From the NCBI GenBank assembly GCA_001695595.3, contig MBPM02000076.1, positions 62,001 through 126,000 on the forward strand: DNA of 64,000 nucleotides. Direction: 5' to 3'. Origin of the DNA: Plasmopara viticola. Lineage: Eukaryota > Oomycota > Peronosporomycetes > Peronosporales > Peronosporaceae. Position numbers and translations under genes: made by a program. The notes under the pieces are model-generated. The model ran no database searches. It had not been told where the DNA came from and saw nothing but the letters and a program-made list of their open reading frames with translations. Shown here piece after piece: positions 1 through 12,100 of the stretch. The stretch's first letter is position 1, and the number at the start of each line of letters is the position of its first letter.

Positions 1-1140
1 TTCTTGGTGCGCTATTATCCTTCGCGGCTAACAAAGCCTTAAAAACTATGTATGAAGCTGTCGTCACCGGCAAATTGGCCGGCAGCGGCAGCAATACTAG
101 ACCTTGAACCTTTTCAGAAATGCTGATATCCACAATTTATGGCTGCAGAGTATCAATTTAAGAAATTTAAAGCTTATGCGTCCCGACTTCCCATAAGCAC
201 TAGGAATCTTCAGACGCGATAAGTTGGGAAGCATCTAATATATAGGAGAATCCAGGTGAAGTACAGAAGAATATTCGTCTTTAGGATAATAGCCCCGTGA
301 GCAAAAGTGAGGAGAAGGATACTCTCATCGACACGAAGCCACGAGACAGCACAACTTAACCTATTTGACCAACATCCGACTCGATGGGTTGCTGGATGAC
401 GCAAAGCTTGCACAAATTATAGCCCAGAAATATCATTTGCTATTAACACCAAGCCATTCAGAAATGACGCAGCTTTTTTTTACAACAATTCCTGAAAGTA
501 TTGCGTCGGGACAAGGAAATTTAAGCCGTCATCGTCATAAACCAGCATGATATCAATATGGCCGAGAGCTTCAAGAATTATGGATAGCTCTTTTGACAAC
601 TCGGCGTAAGACACGCAGCGTTAGAGTATACGGACATTGTCTTACGCATATCCAGTGCGGAAATCAATGGAGCGCAAATTTTGCTTAAGCCTGGATCAAG
701 CCTGTATCGGTCAAGCACTGAATTGAGTCTTATACAGTTTACGTCTACTTTAAAATGAACCGAATAGACGATTGACCAAGTACGCCTGCCTGTTTAGCTT
801 CAAGCTTCTGCGTCGAGAAGTCTGTAGAATGGTGCATTGTGAACGACTATCGTCCGCCAAATCTGGCTACAATTGTTTTGATATTACCGGTGCCACTTAA
901 GAATGGCCCAGCTGACTCCAAAACCGAAACAAAGCAGACGAATATTTCATCGGCCGCTTTATCGAATATTCATGGTTTATTAAGTGTCAAGTCACTCCCA
1001 TAGGTCTGAGCACACCCATATACCTTTTCTTTGCGAGCCTTGGCCAAAAGTTACAAATCAAACTTAGATTGTGTCAGCAAGTTTCATTCAATTCAAATAT
1101 ATTTGGTTAGTTGGAGACTGCTCTCCTTCGTGATGTTCCA

Positions 1141-1290
1141 GCTCAAAAGGATGTGGTGAGAGCCTTTTTTGACGACGTCTGCATGTCAGATATCGCAGAC
1201 TGCATCTCGAGGTTAGACCGTGTGCTCAAGCGGTGTAAAGAATAGCAAGTAAGCGTCAGCTCTGTGTCGATAAAAGTTTTGCCAGGAAGG
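1141..1290 (+). mobile_element. Ty3/gypsy reverse transcriptase remnant
   Basis: The + frame starting at 1141 reads a piece with VRAFFDDV followed by a helix ending RLDRVLKRCKE, then a stop, then more matching residues. Ty3/gypsy reverse transcriptases carry an F-x-D-D box followed by a region of the form (H)xxxLxxVLxRxxx, so this looks like the active-site box and the following helix. The frame is broken by stops, so it is a fossil. The assignment rests on motif reading only. Confidence 0.4.
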
Positions 1291-1680
1291 GTTTTTGGAC
1301 AATTAGCTTATCGCAAAATGGCTTGCTTTTAAGAAAATGCTTCTTAGGCACTATAGCCTGTGTCTGAAGGTAATGCGAAGACTTTGCGGAACGAGCAATC
1401 TAAGCAGTTTTTAAGGTTACGTCGTCGAGAAGCGATCGAGCGCTCAGTTGATTTCGATCACTCTTAGCCTTCCAAACTTAACAAAAATTTGATATCGGAA
1501 TGGACGCTATGAACTTCTCAAAAGGTTTGAGAGGTAAAACATTCTGTTGCATTCGCCGGTCGAGCGATAAATTTAGCCGAGCTGAGCTACCCTTTTCAAG
1601 AGCAACAGCTACTTGCAAATATGCATGCACTAGAAATGTATCTTGTGTTTCATCTTTATTGACTATATACGGTCGAAGCA

Positions 1681-1870
1681 GATCACAAGAGTATTGAAAT
1701 GATCTTGATGCAAACAACTACAAAACGCAGAGTACTTCGATGGTGTAATGGGCTTCCTGAAGTTCATAGCGGATTCTCGGTAAATATTGCGCCGTGGCTA
1801 TTGCATTGTCTCGCAATACGGGACTCAAGCGTAAAGCTGCTCGAGCTAGCTTGTAAGAGCTACTAGATTC
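1681..1870 (+). mobile_element. Ty3/gypsy RNase H-like remnant
   Basis: The + strand reads DHKSIE, then RRVLRWCNGLPEV, resembling the end of the RNase H domain of Ty3/gypsy elements (T-D-H-x-x-L, then R-x-x-R-W-x-x-x-L-x-E). It lies about 0.5 kb downstream of the RT-like fragment and in the same orientation, which is the normal pol order. Stops and a frame change follow, so the copy is dead. Confidence 0.4.
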
Positions 1871-3735
1871 GGCTAAGCTCGCGGCGACAATCATGATGAG
1901 CAAGGTCATAAAGGTTCAAACTACGGAGACAATGTACGCGTAAAGTAAGGACCTACAGTTCGAGAAGCTGAGCTAAGAGGAGAATGTGCCAAAGTATTCA
2001 TGGCTAGATAATATAATGTATTGTTAAACAGGTAAAGATGAAAATTGAGGACGGTATTATTCCAGCGATGACGATCTAAAGTATCGCGTCGTCTAGAGAA
2101 CCACAATTCTGTATCGACAGACCTCCCAGGATCTTACAGAATTTTCCTGGCCGTGCGTCAAACGTACTATCAGCAAAAATTGATGGGTGTATCGTGCGCT
2201 GTATCAACCCTTTCAATATGGGTCAGCACCAGAATTGCTTCTGTCTCTGGTTTTCAAAGGTTCAGATGAGTTGATATGTTAACGAACTTTTTGTACCTCT
2301 ACCCGAGACCGAAGTTTGTCTTAAGGCTGTTATGGTAATTGTTGATTGCGGAAGAGGCCCAGTTAATCGTCACGAAGGCATCGAACGATGCTGCAGAGAT
2401 TGAAAAAAAGTCTTCATTAAGAGCTATATGAGTGCAATGTCATGCCAAAGATCATTGTCTGACCAAGACATCAAGTCCACATTCAAGCTATGGCAAGTAA
2501 CCGTGTTTGCTGCTAGAACGCGGCACAACCTGTCTTCGGCATTTAATCCGCAAACAGATAGATAAATGGAACTAAATAATTGTTTACACACTACCTTCAA
2601 AGTGTCGTCGACCTAGCACAAAATAATTTATGTCATTTTAATATAGTGGAGTTAGCCAACAGTCAACGCGTGCACTCTACAATCAAAAGATTACCATATG
2701 GCGCGGGTGTGAAATATGCACCATATATGTGGCATTGAATCAAGAATTTTACAAGCAAAAAAGTCAGCACAATAGTTTATACTTCGTCAACATACTTAAC
2801 TCTATGCCGCACAGGACCGGATAGGTGAAACAAAAGAGCGATTGAAATACTTTCAAAACAAAAAAAGTGTTCAAGACTTAAGACTTGAACGCTGGCGGCA
2901 TGGGCCTTTTATATCGTAATAAAAAACGTAAATGCCCACCATACGGGCTTTGCTCAGTCCAAGAATATCGTGTCAAGATATCCAAGCGCATTTTCGATCG
3001 TAAGGATTTTCTGCGAAATTTCTACGAGCTAAAATCAAATAGCTGCATTCAGTATTTCACACTAAACTGTTGAAGCAAGGACTATGAGTGCCGGAAAAAG
3101 TTAATAAGGTCATGTTGTCCAATGCATTCGAGGAAAAACTTGCTAAAGCCGTCATTAAACACCGTAATTATAGGGAAAACTTGCAATCAAAATTTGGCGG
3201 CTTTGTAAAGCAAAATCTGGAGACCCGCGGGAAGACCAAAGCAAATTTAGACTTATAGAACTCTATTGAGAATCCAAATGAAAAACTCCATCGTTTAAAG
3301 TACCCTCATCTTGAAAGAAATACATGAAACGTGACGGTCTTCACCGGCATATTCGCCGGCAATGACAACTACGCCAAATCGAGCATTGTTGTGAAATTAT
3401 AATATATACGATCCACTAGAACCTATAGCTGCAGATTTCTCGACCAAGAAGTTGATAAATTTGATAAATTTTTGCTTTTTGGCTATAAATATGTCAGCAT
3501 TTGTTAAAAAATAGATGCGAATGGGAAATTGATAAGCTTTGGGATGATAGCAGTAAATGCCTGGGAGTGTAGCTAGACAAGGATCCGTAAGATCTCACCG
3601 TTCAGTATCACTTCTTAATTTGCTTCAGGCAACTAACACTCTTGTTTTACTGACTCCACTCTGCTCGTTGCACAAGTCTCCATCGACCTCTCAGGAAGCT
3701 ACCTTCGCGACAGCGTTTTGGGGCCCCACACAGAT

Positions 3736-3783
3736 TATGAAACGTTTGTGTGTGTAGACTATGAAATGTTTGCGTGTGTAGAG
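3736..3783 (+). repeat. 24-bp tandem duplication
   Basis: Two adjacent 24-bp units (3736-3759 and 3760-3783) differ at a few positions. Each begins tatgaaa and ends in a gtgtgtaga-type run. No coding context was found. Confidence 0.7.
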
Positions 3784-4963
3784 CGAAATTAAGCACTGGC
3801 ATTGGAAACGAGATATATATGTGTTGCTTTTTTAGTATAATCGAGACGACAAACGAGAGAGTTTGCTTTTTCTCGGATGCCCGCGACGTCGGCAGAAGCA
3901 AGATCAAGCACTTTCTAATGAGCTAGAGTCCACCTCAGGTGAGGAATTTGGAACACCGATACGTGTTACAAGAACCTGGGTGGATTTTCAAAATGGAATT
4001 GTCAGAAGCTTTTGTTTTGCCACCGAGATTCTCTCATAATCGATGCTTCGACTTCATAAACAATAGATTTTTCCTCAAGGAGCATCTCCATGTTGTCGTA
4101 CTCTGGGCTGTGGCAAAAAAAGACTGTTGTGTATATACGGCTGGTTCAAACAGAGTCCTTATCTAGGTGCACTTACATATATCCGGGTATCAAGCCACTT
4201 GACTTTACGTCACCACTATTGAACCAAAGTCTAAACTTACATATAATAAAGCACTAGTTGGTGACCCTACTCGGAGTTCTTTCCTCAAAAACATCAAGAG
4301 CATAGACGTGTTCCACTTACTTACTGCACAGGAAAGCATAGCCGGTGACTCTGTGTATTTGGATTTGAAAATATTAATCGAGCAAATTCAGCCAATCCCG
4401 GTGATACTACTATGAATGCAGATATATTAGTAATGCCGTAGGGATGCAATATGCAAAGTACTATCTTTTGAAATGCTTTGCAAAAATGGGTCAGGTTGAA
4501 GATGACACGGAGAATGGGTCATCTGATAATCGGATGTATTTAGTATCCAGCAATTGGCATGGGTGTCGATGCATCCCTTGCTGTTTCTGTATAGCACCCA
4601 CAGTAATTTAAAATTTGAAGGGTGCAGCTTCCACATGGAACTTTAAAAGCTCGTGCGCAAGTCTAAAATATGTATTCGAAGCACTCTGAATAACAAACCC
4701 ATGCATGATATAAGCACTTAGAGGCTGTTGTAACAAATAACGGGGCTTAGGTTTTCGCGCAAGCAAGTCGCACACTATTTGTCGCTCTAGTCTCGCCAAT
4801 GGCTTCCTTTTAATTATGCCGCGCTGTGATTGGCGGAAACCACCAATGAGCGTTGCTTGAAGTTGGTGAGATTCTTGAAAGCTTGAAGTTTCAGGCTTTC
4901 ATTTCTTAAGTCGACTTCTAGCGCGCAAGAGGCTTTATACTAATCGCAATCACCGACTTAACC

Positions 4964-5497
4964 ATGGGCAAGTCTGACGTGTATACCTCTCCGATTGTCT
5001 TCTCCCAGTTGGACCTGCGGGTCGGCAAGATCACTGACGTGAAGGCACACCCCAATTCGGAGCGTCATTATATTGAGAAGGTAGCCATTGGCAAGGGTGA
5101 AGAGCTTGAAATGGTCATGGAGCACCAGCCTTACTTTGCTGAAGAAGAGCTTATTGACCGCAAAGTGGTGGTGCTGTGCAACCTCAAGACGGTTAAAGTG
5201 GCACGCTTGCACTCCACGGGCACCATTCTGCTGGCGACTAATGAAAAGGGCAAGATCGAGCTATTGGAACCGAGTCCGGAGGCTGAAGTTGGTGAGCGTG
5301 TGTACGCTAGTGGCGAGGAAGTGCAAGATCCTGTAACCGCCATCCAAATGAAGAAAAACAAGGTTTGGGAAACGCTGAGCAAGGACATTAAAACCAACAA
5401 CAAGTGCGAGGTCATGTACATGGACCGGTACCCTGTGCGTTCGCGAGCGGGCACTGTGCACGTTGAATCTCTCAAGAAGGTGCTTGTAGCCAAGTGA
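4964..5497 (+). CDS. EMAP-II/AIMP1-like tRNA-binding protein
   Basis: This is a single-exon protein of 177 residues starting at an ATG in a good context (accATGG). The N-terminal half (about residues 10-110) is an OB-fold tRNA-binding domain of the EMAP-II/Arc1p/MetRS-beta type. It shows LDLRVGKI, a conserved HPNSERHYIEKV strand pair and VVVLCNLK. The C-terminal 60 residues match the EMAP-II extension (KKNKVWETL, a TNNKCE-like stretch and a final basic loop). The family binds tRNA in trans and delivers it to aminoacyl-tRNA synthetases in the cytoplasm. Here it is a free-standing module with no synthetase domain and no long coiled-coil arm. The usual S-G-L between the two halves of the OB fold is replaced by an M-E-H-Q stretch, so it is a divergent member. 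The family call is firm. The partner synthetase is unknown. Confidence 0.88.
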   Translation: MGKSDVYTSPIVFSQLDLRVGKITDVKAHPNSERHYIEKVAIGKGEELEMVMEHQPYFAEEELIDRKVVVLCNLKTVKVARLHSTGTILLATNEKGKIELLEPSPEAEVGERVYASGEEVQDPVTAIQMKKNKVWETLSKDIKTNNKCEVMYMDRYPVRSRAGTVHVESLKKVLVAK

Positions 5498-6682
5498 GGG
5501 GCAATTGGCTAGTACCGCGTTGATGCTTAAGGTGGAGGCGACCAAAAGCTTGGAAGCTAGCTAGGCTTGGCCTTCTGCTTACGAACTGGTCTGTTGTTTT
5601 GAGGTTAACTTGTGAAAATGATTGAATATTATACGAGGCATTTCTGTTTTAACCACTTACGATTTTAATCGGTGCTCATCTATTGATTTCAAATAGTGCT
5701 GACAGATTGTACTTGTATTAAAAAAATGTTCCTGAATTCGACGATAGCATGAGATGCTCCGCTATTCCGTATATTCAACCACCTGGATTCTGTACCAGCA
5801 ACCCCGTATCCGTTTGACCAATGTAGTAACATGGACTTTCTGATTAACATATCGCGCCTGTTGTCTTGCACATTGACACGGGTCAAAAACCTCGTCTTCA
5901 AAAATCTAGTACTTGTTGTTTCTCGCGCACCTTTGTGCTTCTGGAAGAATTTAAAGACGACTCGTGTACGAGAGCTATAACGTGGTAGCTATGGATCGGT
6001 CGAAATTTGTACACAAAGCACAAATTTCTTCCAGCTTTAACGAAATGAATAAAAGTGGTCATACACCACCCGGAAAGTGTCTTTTGTCCTGGACGACACT
6101 CGCTCTTTAGTCAGTAAAGTAGTCCTTGTATCCACATTAAGTACTCTTTAGATGAGAGCAGGCACGCAACTAAAAACTTGCTAGTGAATACTTTTTTCGA
6201 CACGTATATTATTCCTGTTCGTTCATTAAAGGCCTCGCTGATAATTTGGAAACCGGCAAATACTTAAACATCTCAAAATTACGCTTTCAAAACTACCACC
6301 TGCTCTCAGAATCTGCTAAACCTTGCGTACTTAAGCCTGAGTTCACGCATCGAAAGAAATTAATGAGATCTTTCTAGATCATGTCTTTCTCACCAATAAA
6401 AAACACATTTTGGTCGTGTGGAATTGCACATGGTAAGCCGGTGATCTGAAAAGGTTGGACTACAAGGGCTCTTTGGAAGCAGACAAAGACATTGGCAAAT
6501 TTTGGTAGAAATTACGACATGTGATGCCTCTTCTGGTCTGAGAGTACATGCTGCATTGTCGTCTGGCACGCTATCGTGAAATTTGATGAAAACTCTTCAG
6601 CTATGATCCTCGAATAGAGCATAAAAAGCTTACTTAATAAATCGTCGGTACAAACTTAAAGCTTATTGTCATAATTTTTTTT
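5498..6682. other. Intergenic, no gene seen
   Basis: About 1.2 kb, AT-rich, with only short open frames that carry no recognisable motif. It should contain the 3' end of the tRNA-binding protein transcript and the promoter of the DUF2439 gene. No clear core promoter element could be picked out. Confidence 0.5.
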
Positions 6683-7423
6683 ATGAGCTCATTCATAGAG
6701 ATGACCAAATTGTGTCAGTTGCTCGGCTCGCGACCCGATGTGATGTACGAGTGCATGTACACCAAGCACAAGACGCAAAAGCGTAAAATCTGGCAGGATG
6801 GATTTGCTGCACTTTCGGCTTCGCGAACAATTGTTGTGTACGATGACGACGACGGGAAGGCAGGGAGAGCCATCGACGAAATTAACTTCGCTCCGATCGA
6901 TTGGGATCGTAAGGAAGAGTGTTTTGAGACGTCCAAGTGCGTCGCTTGCGCTCTTAGAGCGATCGCAACTGCTGACATAGATTTTCTTCTGGTATTTGTT
7001 AGATTTCTTGTGGAGATAGTTAACGAGACGCCCATCGGCTCCACCCCGTCAGTGCAGGCATCTAACTCAACTGGAGCGAGTATCGGAAGCAGAAATGCAG
7101 TCGAACAGGCAACCACAAATGGAGCTGGACCACAATTAGGATCTTTTGCTGGACGAGGTGGAAAAGCACGTGCTTTAGGCTCCAAGTTCCGGACGCCGCT
7201 CAGTCGTGGCCCATCGCGGCTTAGCAAACCTGACGTGTCAGCCAGAGCTGGATATCCGTATAGCCGTGAACCACATGCTTTTGCACCAGTTTCATCGCGT
7301 GTAATGGCCAATCCGCTTTTCGACTTCGACCGCAATCCAACGCACGAATGGAATTATGTCCCTAACGTTACTCATCGCTCTCGTACGTATCCTATCCGCT
7401 CCACACGCAAACATGTAGTTTAA
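6683..7423 (+). CDS. ZGRF1/Mte1/Dbl2-type DUF2439 protein
   Basis: The N-terminus carries the DUF2439 domain of ZGRF1, budding yeast Mte1 and fission yeast Dbl2: YECMYTKHKTQKRKIWQDGF, then VVYDDDDGK. These proteins act at D-loops and telomeres with Mph1/Fml1-type helicases. The open frame is continuous for 246 codons. However, a 66-nt GT-AG intron (6937-7002) lies inside it and keeps the frame. Removing it joins FETSK to FLVEIV, which is the family's usual end of the domain, while the unspliced text is a poor fit. The spliced product is 224 residues (exons 6683-6936 and 7003-7423). After about residue 110 the protein is low-complexity, rich in Gly, Ser, Arg and Pro, with no helicase or GRF zinc finger. 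It resembles the short fungal form rather than human ZGRF1. The nuclear DNA-repair role is inferred from the domain. Confidence 0.75.
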   Translation: MSSFIEMTKLCQLLGSRPDVMYECMYTKHKTQKRKIWQDGFAALSASRTIVVYDDDDGKAGRAIDEINFAPIDWDRKEECFETSKCVACALRAIATADIDFLLVFVRFLVEIVNETPIGSTPSVQASNSTGASIGSRNAVEQATTNGAGPQLGSFAGRGGKARALGSKFRTPLSRGPSRLSKPDVSARAGYPYSREPHAFAPVSSRVMANPLFDFDRNPTHEWNYVPNVTHRSRTYPIRSTRKHVV

Positions 7424-7664
7424 CCAAAAAGATGTTACTTCTTGAAATGATACAACAGCCGACGAGGTGCTTGCTTTGCTAGATAGATAGATAAATTGCG
7501 TTCATGCGAATGCGGCACTATTCTAAAGTTAAGTGGTGGCAATAATTGTGACATTGCACTCGGCGCTCGCTCAACAATAAAAAACTATGCAGTCCGATAC
7601 GTCGGCTGTTATATATTTTTTTATTACGTAGAAAACCATATGCTTATAGAACAGAGGTGGTCGA

Positions 7665-7934
7665 TTAGGCGGAATCTGCAACACATACATTCTCCCACGA
7701 ATTTGATGTACCCATCAGCACGTTCGAGTACATGCCTTGGTCGTCCTGCTGGATCCCCATATAGCCTTTTCTCCGCCTATACTCACGCAGCAGCTTCATT
7801 AGCGCTGCACCGAACAACAGCATCAGTGCACACGAGCACACATCAAAGATGACACTCAGCACGCGTGAGTAGCTGCCGTCTGTAGAAGTCTTCATCGATG
7901 TAGTTACCGCATGCATGTCTAAACCATTTTTCAT
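7665..7934 (-). CDS. Possible small single-pass membrane protein
   Basis: An 89-residue frame from the ATG at 7934. It has a polar N-terminus, one strongly hydrophobic segment (about residues 28-48, FDVCSCALMLLFGAALMKLL), then a very basic LREYRRRKGY stretch and a polar tail ending VADSA. The layout fits a type I or signal-anchor protein with a cytosolic basic stop-transfer. The frame stays open upstream of the ATG to a possible splice acceptor (tactag, just above 7950), so this could be the last exon of a larger gene. No family was recognised, and it may not be real. Confidence 0.3.
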   Translation of the reverse strand: MKNGLDMHAVTTSMKTSTDGSYSRVLSVIFDVCSCALMLLFGAALMKLLREYRRRKGYMGIQQDDQGMYSNVLMGTSNSWENVCVADSA

Positions 7935-7955
7935 TGCATACCGAGGCAGCGGCAC

Positions 7956-9161
7956 TAGTAATTGCGCTTTGGAACCTTATTTATCTTCGACATTTTGATT
8001 GAAACCTCTCAAAATTTATAATATCACCATTAATTTTATCAGCAGGGCAGCCTAAAAGTTGGCTTAATGTAATGAGCAGGGCCAGAGATGCGGTTGCAAT
8101 CGCCTAGAATGAATACACAGCTTTTCTGGTGAACTCAAAAACGTTAAAATGTATTTGTGACGGGATTAAAGCAATACTCTGAACACGACTTGATAGGGTA
8201 AACTCGGTATTTGCAAACAAGATGAACATTTTTTTCATCGAACTCGTCACAATTCTGGTTGACGTACACCATTCACAATGCAGAGACAGTGTTGGCGGAC
8301 CAAGCATTTTATGTAGAGCGTCTTTGAAGGGATAATGAATGTCGAGCTGTGAGTCTCATATGATTTCTGAAGTCCCCAGCACTTCTTCGAAGCATTGCTT
8401 TCGCATTTAACATTTCTATTAAAGGCGATAATGGGTGGTCATAACCGCCATGTTAGCCATAAGGCTGAGATCGAGTGGCTGTGCGCTTTGAACAATCGAT
8501 CGAGAATGGGGCTCAAGACAAAAAAATAACAATTAGCGACTTCTGTGATGCAATTTGAAGTCCTTTCAATAAAGTTCGCGGCGGTGATTGTGCCTGTGTA
8601 GCACATACATCGCATCAATAAAGGACCCGATATCTCTTTAAGGGCTCAACGGATCCAGGCATTCCTGAATCAGGCGCAGCTTCTCAGCCCGAAAAATTTT
8701 TAGCTTGTAAATCGGTTGCGCAGAAAGTGTTAGTTTTCATGGAAAAAGCGGCTTTGTTTGCGCTGTGGCCAGGTGTAGAGCGCGTTGTGAAGCAAAGGTA
8801 CTTTCACGGACGTCATAAGTTCCTTACAAAGTGAAGCGGCTACCTCGCTTGCCACAACGTATCACTAAACGGGCTCTTTTGGTTTCCGCTCGATCGCATG
8901 GCATCGTCCGTGTCTCTCATATCGATGTGTATAAATTATAAGCAGCGAATCCACCTCGCGCATTTAGTAAGGAGCTACTTGATCAAACAATATATCTAGT
9001 CGTGCTGTAAGACTGCTTCATCTATTACGTGTGGATCCTACAATCTTACTCTTGATTTGACGAAGAAAGGAATTGGTCGTGCGCCTCACTCGATTAGACA
9101 TACAGTAACATAATCCACTGTATTCTAATATTCTCCGATTTCTAGTAAAGTTTGTATTTTA
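7956..9161. other. Intergenic, no gene seen
   Basis: About 1.2 kb of AT-rich sequence with only short frames. Some stretches around 8760-8930 may be old transposon coding sequence, but no motif is clear enough to name. The 3' part should hold the promoter of the AASDH-like gene at 9162. Confidence 0.4.
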
Positions 9162-12100
9162 ATGATGCTAGATCAATGCCTGCAAGAGTTGTGGACTCAA
9201 TGTCGAGAGAGCGATGAAGTAGCGCTAGTACAGAGTGCTCAGAAAAGAGCAATTATATCGTATGCGCAGGTCTATCGATGGCAAGAGGAATTAAAGAGAA
9301 CATTTAAAGGCGAGGAGTGGCTTGTCGTGGGGATTAATTTGATTCCTTTTTCCTGTGAGGAGACAATGGCGATGCTGCTAGTAGCGCAAGAACCACACTG
9401 GATCTATGTACCAATCGATGTAGAGCTACCTGTACACAAACAGCTTTTAATGCTTCAATGTGCAGGTGTTCATCGTCTAGTGACAACGGGAGCGAGTGCG
9501 TTATGCAGATACTTTTCAAGTCAAAGAAAAACCACCGTGACGCTACCAGCAAGTCCCTTCCAACCTGTGGTTGTCATTAAGGTGCCTTTTGAAAAGGAAC
9601 GAAACGCAGCGTTTCAGTGGATCCAGAGATTGCGAGCGAAAAATGATGCGATGGTTGCACCGTTGTATGTGCTCTTTACGTCGGGAACAACGGGTGAACC
9701 GCGCGGTGTCTTGGGAACACGATTGGGTGCTTGGACACGTTTGACGTGGATGTGGACAACCTATCCATTTTCGACCGATAAAATGAGTGAGCGCGTGCTC
9801 CGAGCGACGAAATTGTCGTTTGTCGACTCGGTTTGGGAGATTTTAGGTGCATTCATGAAGCGCGTGCCTTTGGTGCATGTCCAGTCTCCACGGTCTGAAA
9901 TTGACGACGTTGCACCGTGCTATCTGCAAAGTGTCGTGGTCGACAACACTGCGCGATTTCTACACGTGCTTTGCAGTGAAAACGTGACACGCTTTACAGC
10001 TGTGCCCAGTGTCCTCGAGCTCTTGCTGTTGCAAATACGCGATGCGGATCGTCCATTGACTTATAAGGGACTTTGCTATATCCTGAGCAGTGGGGAATCA
10101 TTGCGGCCTCATGTGGTGCAACAACTCACGAATCACTTTCCAAATGTAACGATACTCAATCTGTACGGTGCGAAGAAAGGTGTTTTCAATTGAATTTCTT
10201 GCAACACGTTATAAAGACTTTTGGTTTGCAGGCAGTACCGAATTAAGCGGCGATGTTACGTGTATGGAACTTAGGGCACCTTTTACGTCGGGTGAGGGAG
10301 ACTTATGGCAACAACATGGCCTTCCTATTGCAAAATTGGATCAAGGGGGGGTGATTGGGAAAACGACGTCTCTTTTGCTCTTGCCGCCTGCTTTTTTGGA
10401 AAACACTCGTGCAGTAAAGGATGAAACACTACTACAAGCATGCGTTTGGCCACAAAGAAAGAAGCGTGTCGCTTCCGACCCTGACAAGACACTGGTCAAA
10501 GGACTGTTGTATGTATCGGGGTCACTTCTCTCGGACGGATATATTGACGACAAGTGCAATCCCAATGCATTCGTGACTCTGGATGCCAAGCGATGGTTTT
10601 GCACTGGGGATACTTGCTGTGTGATGCAAGGACATTTATTTTATTGTGGACGTCATGACCACGCTGTAAAGGTTCATGGACAACGAGTATATTTAGAGGC
10701 AGTCGAATCTGCAGTCGCAATGGCACTACGAGAAACAATAAATGACACTCAATTTACGAGCAATCACCAAATCATAGCATTCGCAATCACGACGGAGAAG
10801 AGCAAGAAAGGTGCATTGACTCAGCAGCGTCTCGTAGCTTGTATCATGGGTGGTGACATGAAAAGAACCTCAATAGCTCGCTATACGCACACGAGAACAG
10901 TCAATGCTTGGATAGCTGCACATTTTGGAACGCCGCATACACCTCACGCCATCTATCTATGGTCTCCAGATGCGGTTCCGTACCTTCCTAACGGAAAAAT
11001 TGACCGTAAAGCGTTTGAAAGGGATTTCAAAGTTGAAAGCAGCCAAATGGTGACAAGCTTGAGCAATTTAAAACCGCAAAGCTCTATGGAAGAGCGTATA
11101 GCCCAAATAGTGACAAATGTTCTTGGTGTTGCTTTAACCGTGGGTGCGGATACAAAGATACGAGCACAAACTTTTGCAGAATTGGGTGGCAATTCACTGT
11201 TGGCAACGCTTTTTGTGCACGAGCTTGATCGAGCTTTTGGAGAGCGTCTTTTATCAAGGCAAGAATTGGTACGTAGACTTGATTCTGCTATGAAATGGGT
11301 CTGGGCTTGCTTAACTTGAATTTTGCAACTTTGGCAGTTAAATATGACAATTGGAGATATTTTGGCCGTACAAATTAAACCTCATTTGCACGAAGAGACG
11401 TTAAAGCTCAAATATTGTGCTGAAAAAAGAAGTAATGTAGCTTTTAAACGCCAAAAGAAGAATCATGAGACACTAGAAAATGCCAATGCAGACTTTGAAT
11501 GCAATGATAGAAGCCTGACCTTTATATCTCGCTGTAATCAATCGTCTATGGGCGTCAAGGGCATTTATTTACCAACGTGCCCTCTCTCTTCTGAGTCTGT
11601 CGCTACCAAAGAATTGTTTTCGAGCTTATCGTGGGAATTAAATCAAGCGTGGCGCGTGGATTTAGGCAAATGTATCGATGCATCTCCGCTCGTAGTGCAG
11701 CGGTATGACTCCAAACACACAATTTGCTCTACGTGGGCAATTATTGGATCACACTCGCGTCAATTGGTTTGTGTGGATGTATTGACTGCTGGACGAGAGA
11801 TCTGGCGAGTGACGTTGGACGATCGGATCGAAGCGAGTGCAACTCTTAGTCTTGATCATGCAATCGTGTACGTTGGAACGTACATGGGCTCTCTGTATGC
11901 TCTGGACTTGCAGTCTGGCAAGACGTGGTGGACAGTTCAAGCCAAGGGAGCAATTAAAGCGTCCGCTCTTGTCTTGGATGCACAGAATCTGGTCCTTTTT
12001 GGTGCTTATGACCACAATTTGTATGCGTTGGATGCTGTATTGGGTCAGCTACATTGGGTCATCGATCTCCAAGGCAGTTTATTCTCGCCACCATTTTATT

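Larger units (their letters stand above)
1..4963. other. Gene-free, decayed repeat region
   Basis: No open frame longer than about 85 codons is present, and none reads like a conserved protein. Short stretches on the + strand resemble Ty3/gypsy polymerase (listed separately near 1141 and 1681). The rest is AT-rich and full of stops in all frames. A 24-bp tandem duplication sits at 3736-3783. The region reads as old transposon debris upstream of the gene at 4964. Confidence 0.6.

Noticed and set aside
6715..7335. 206-codon minus-strand frame over the DUF2439 gene
   Set aside because: It is a shadow of the + frame, which carries the recognised domain.
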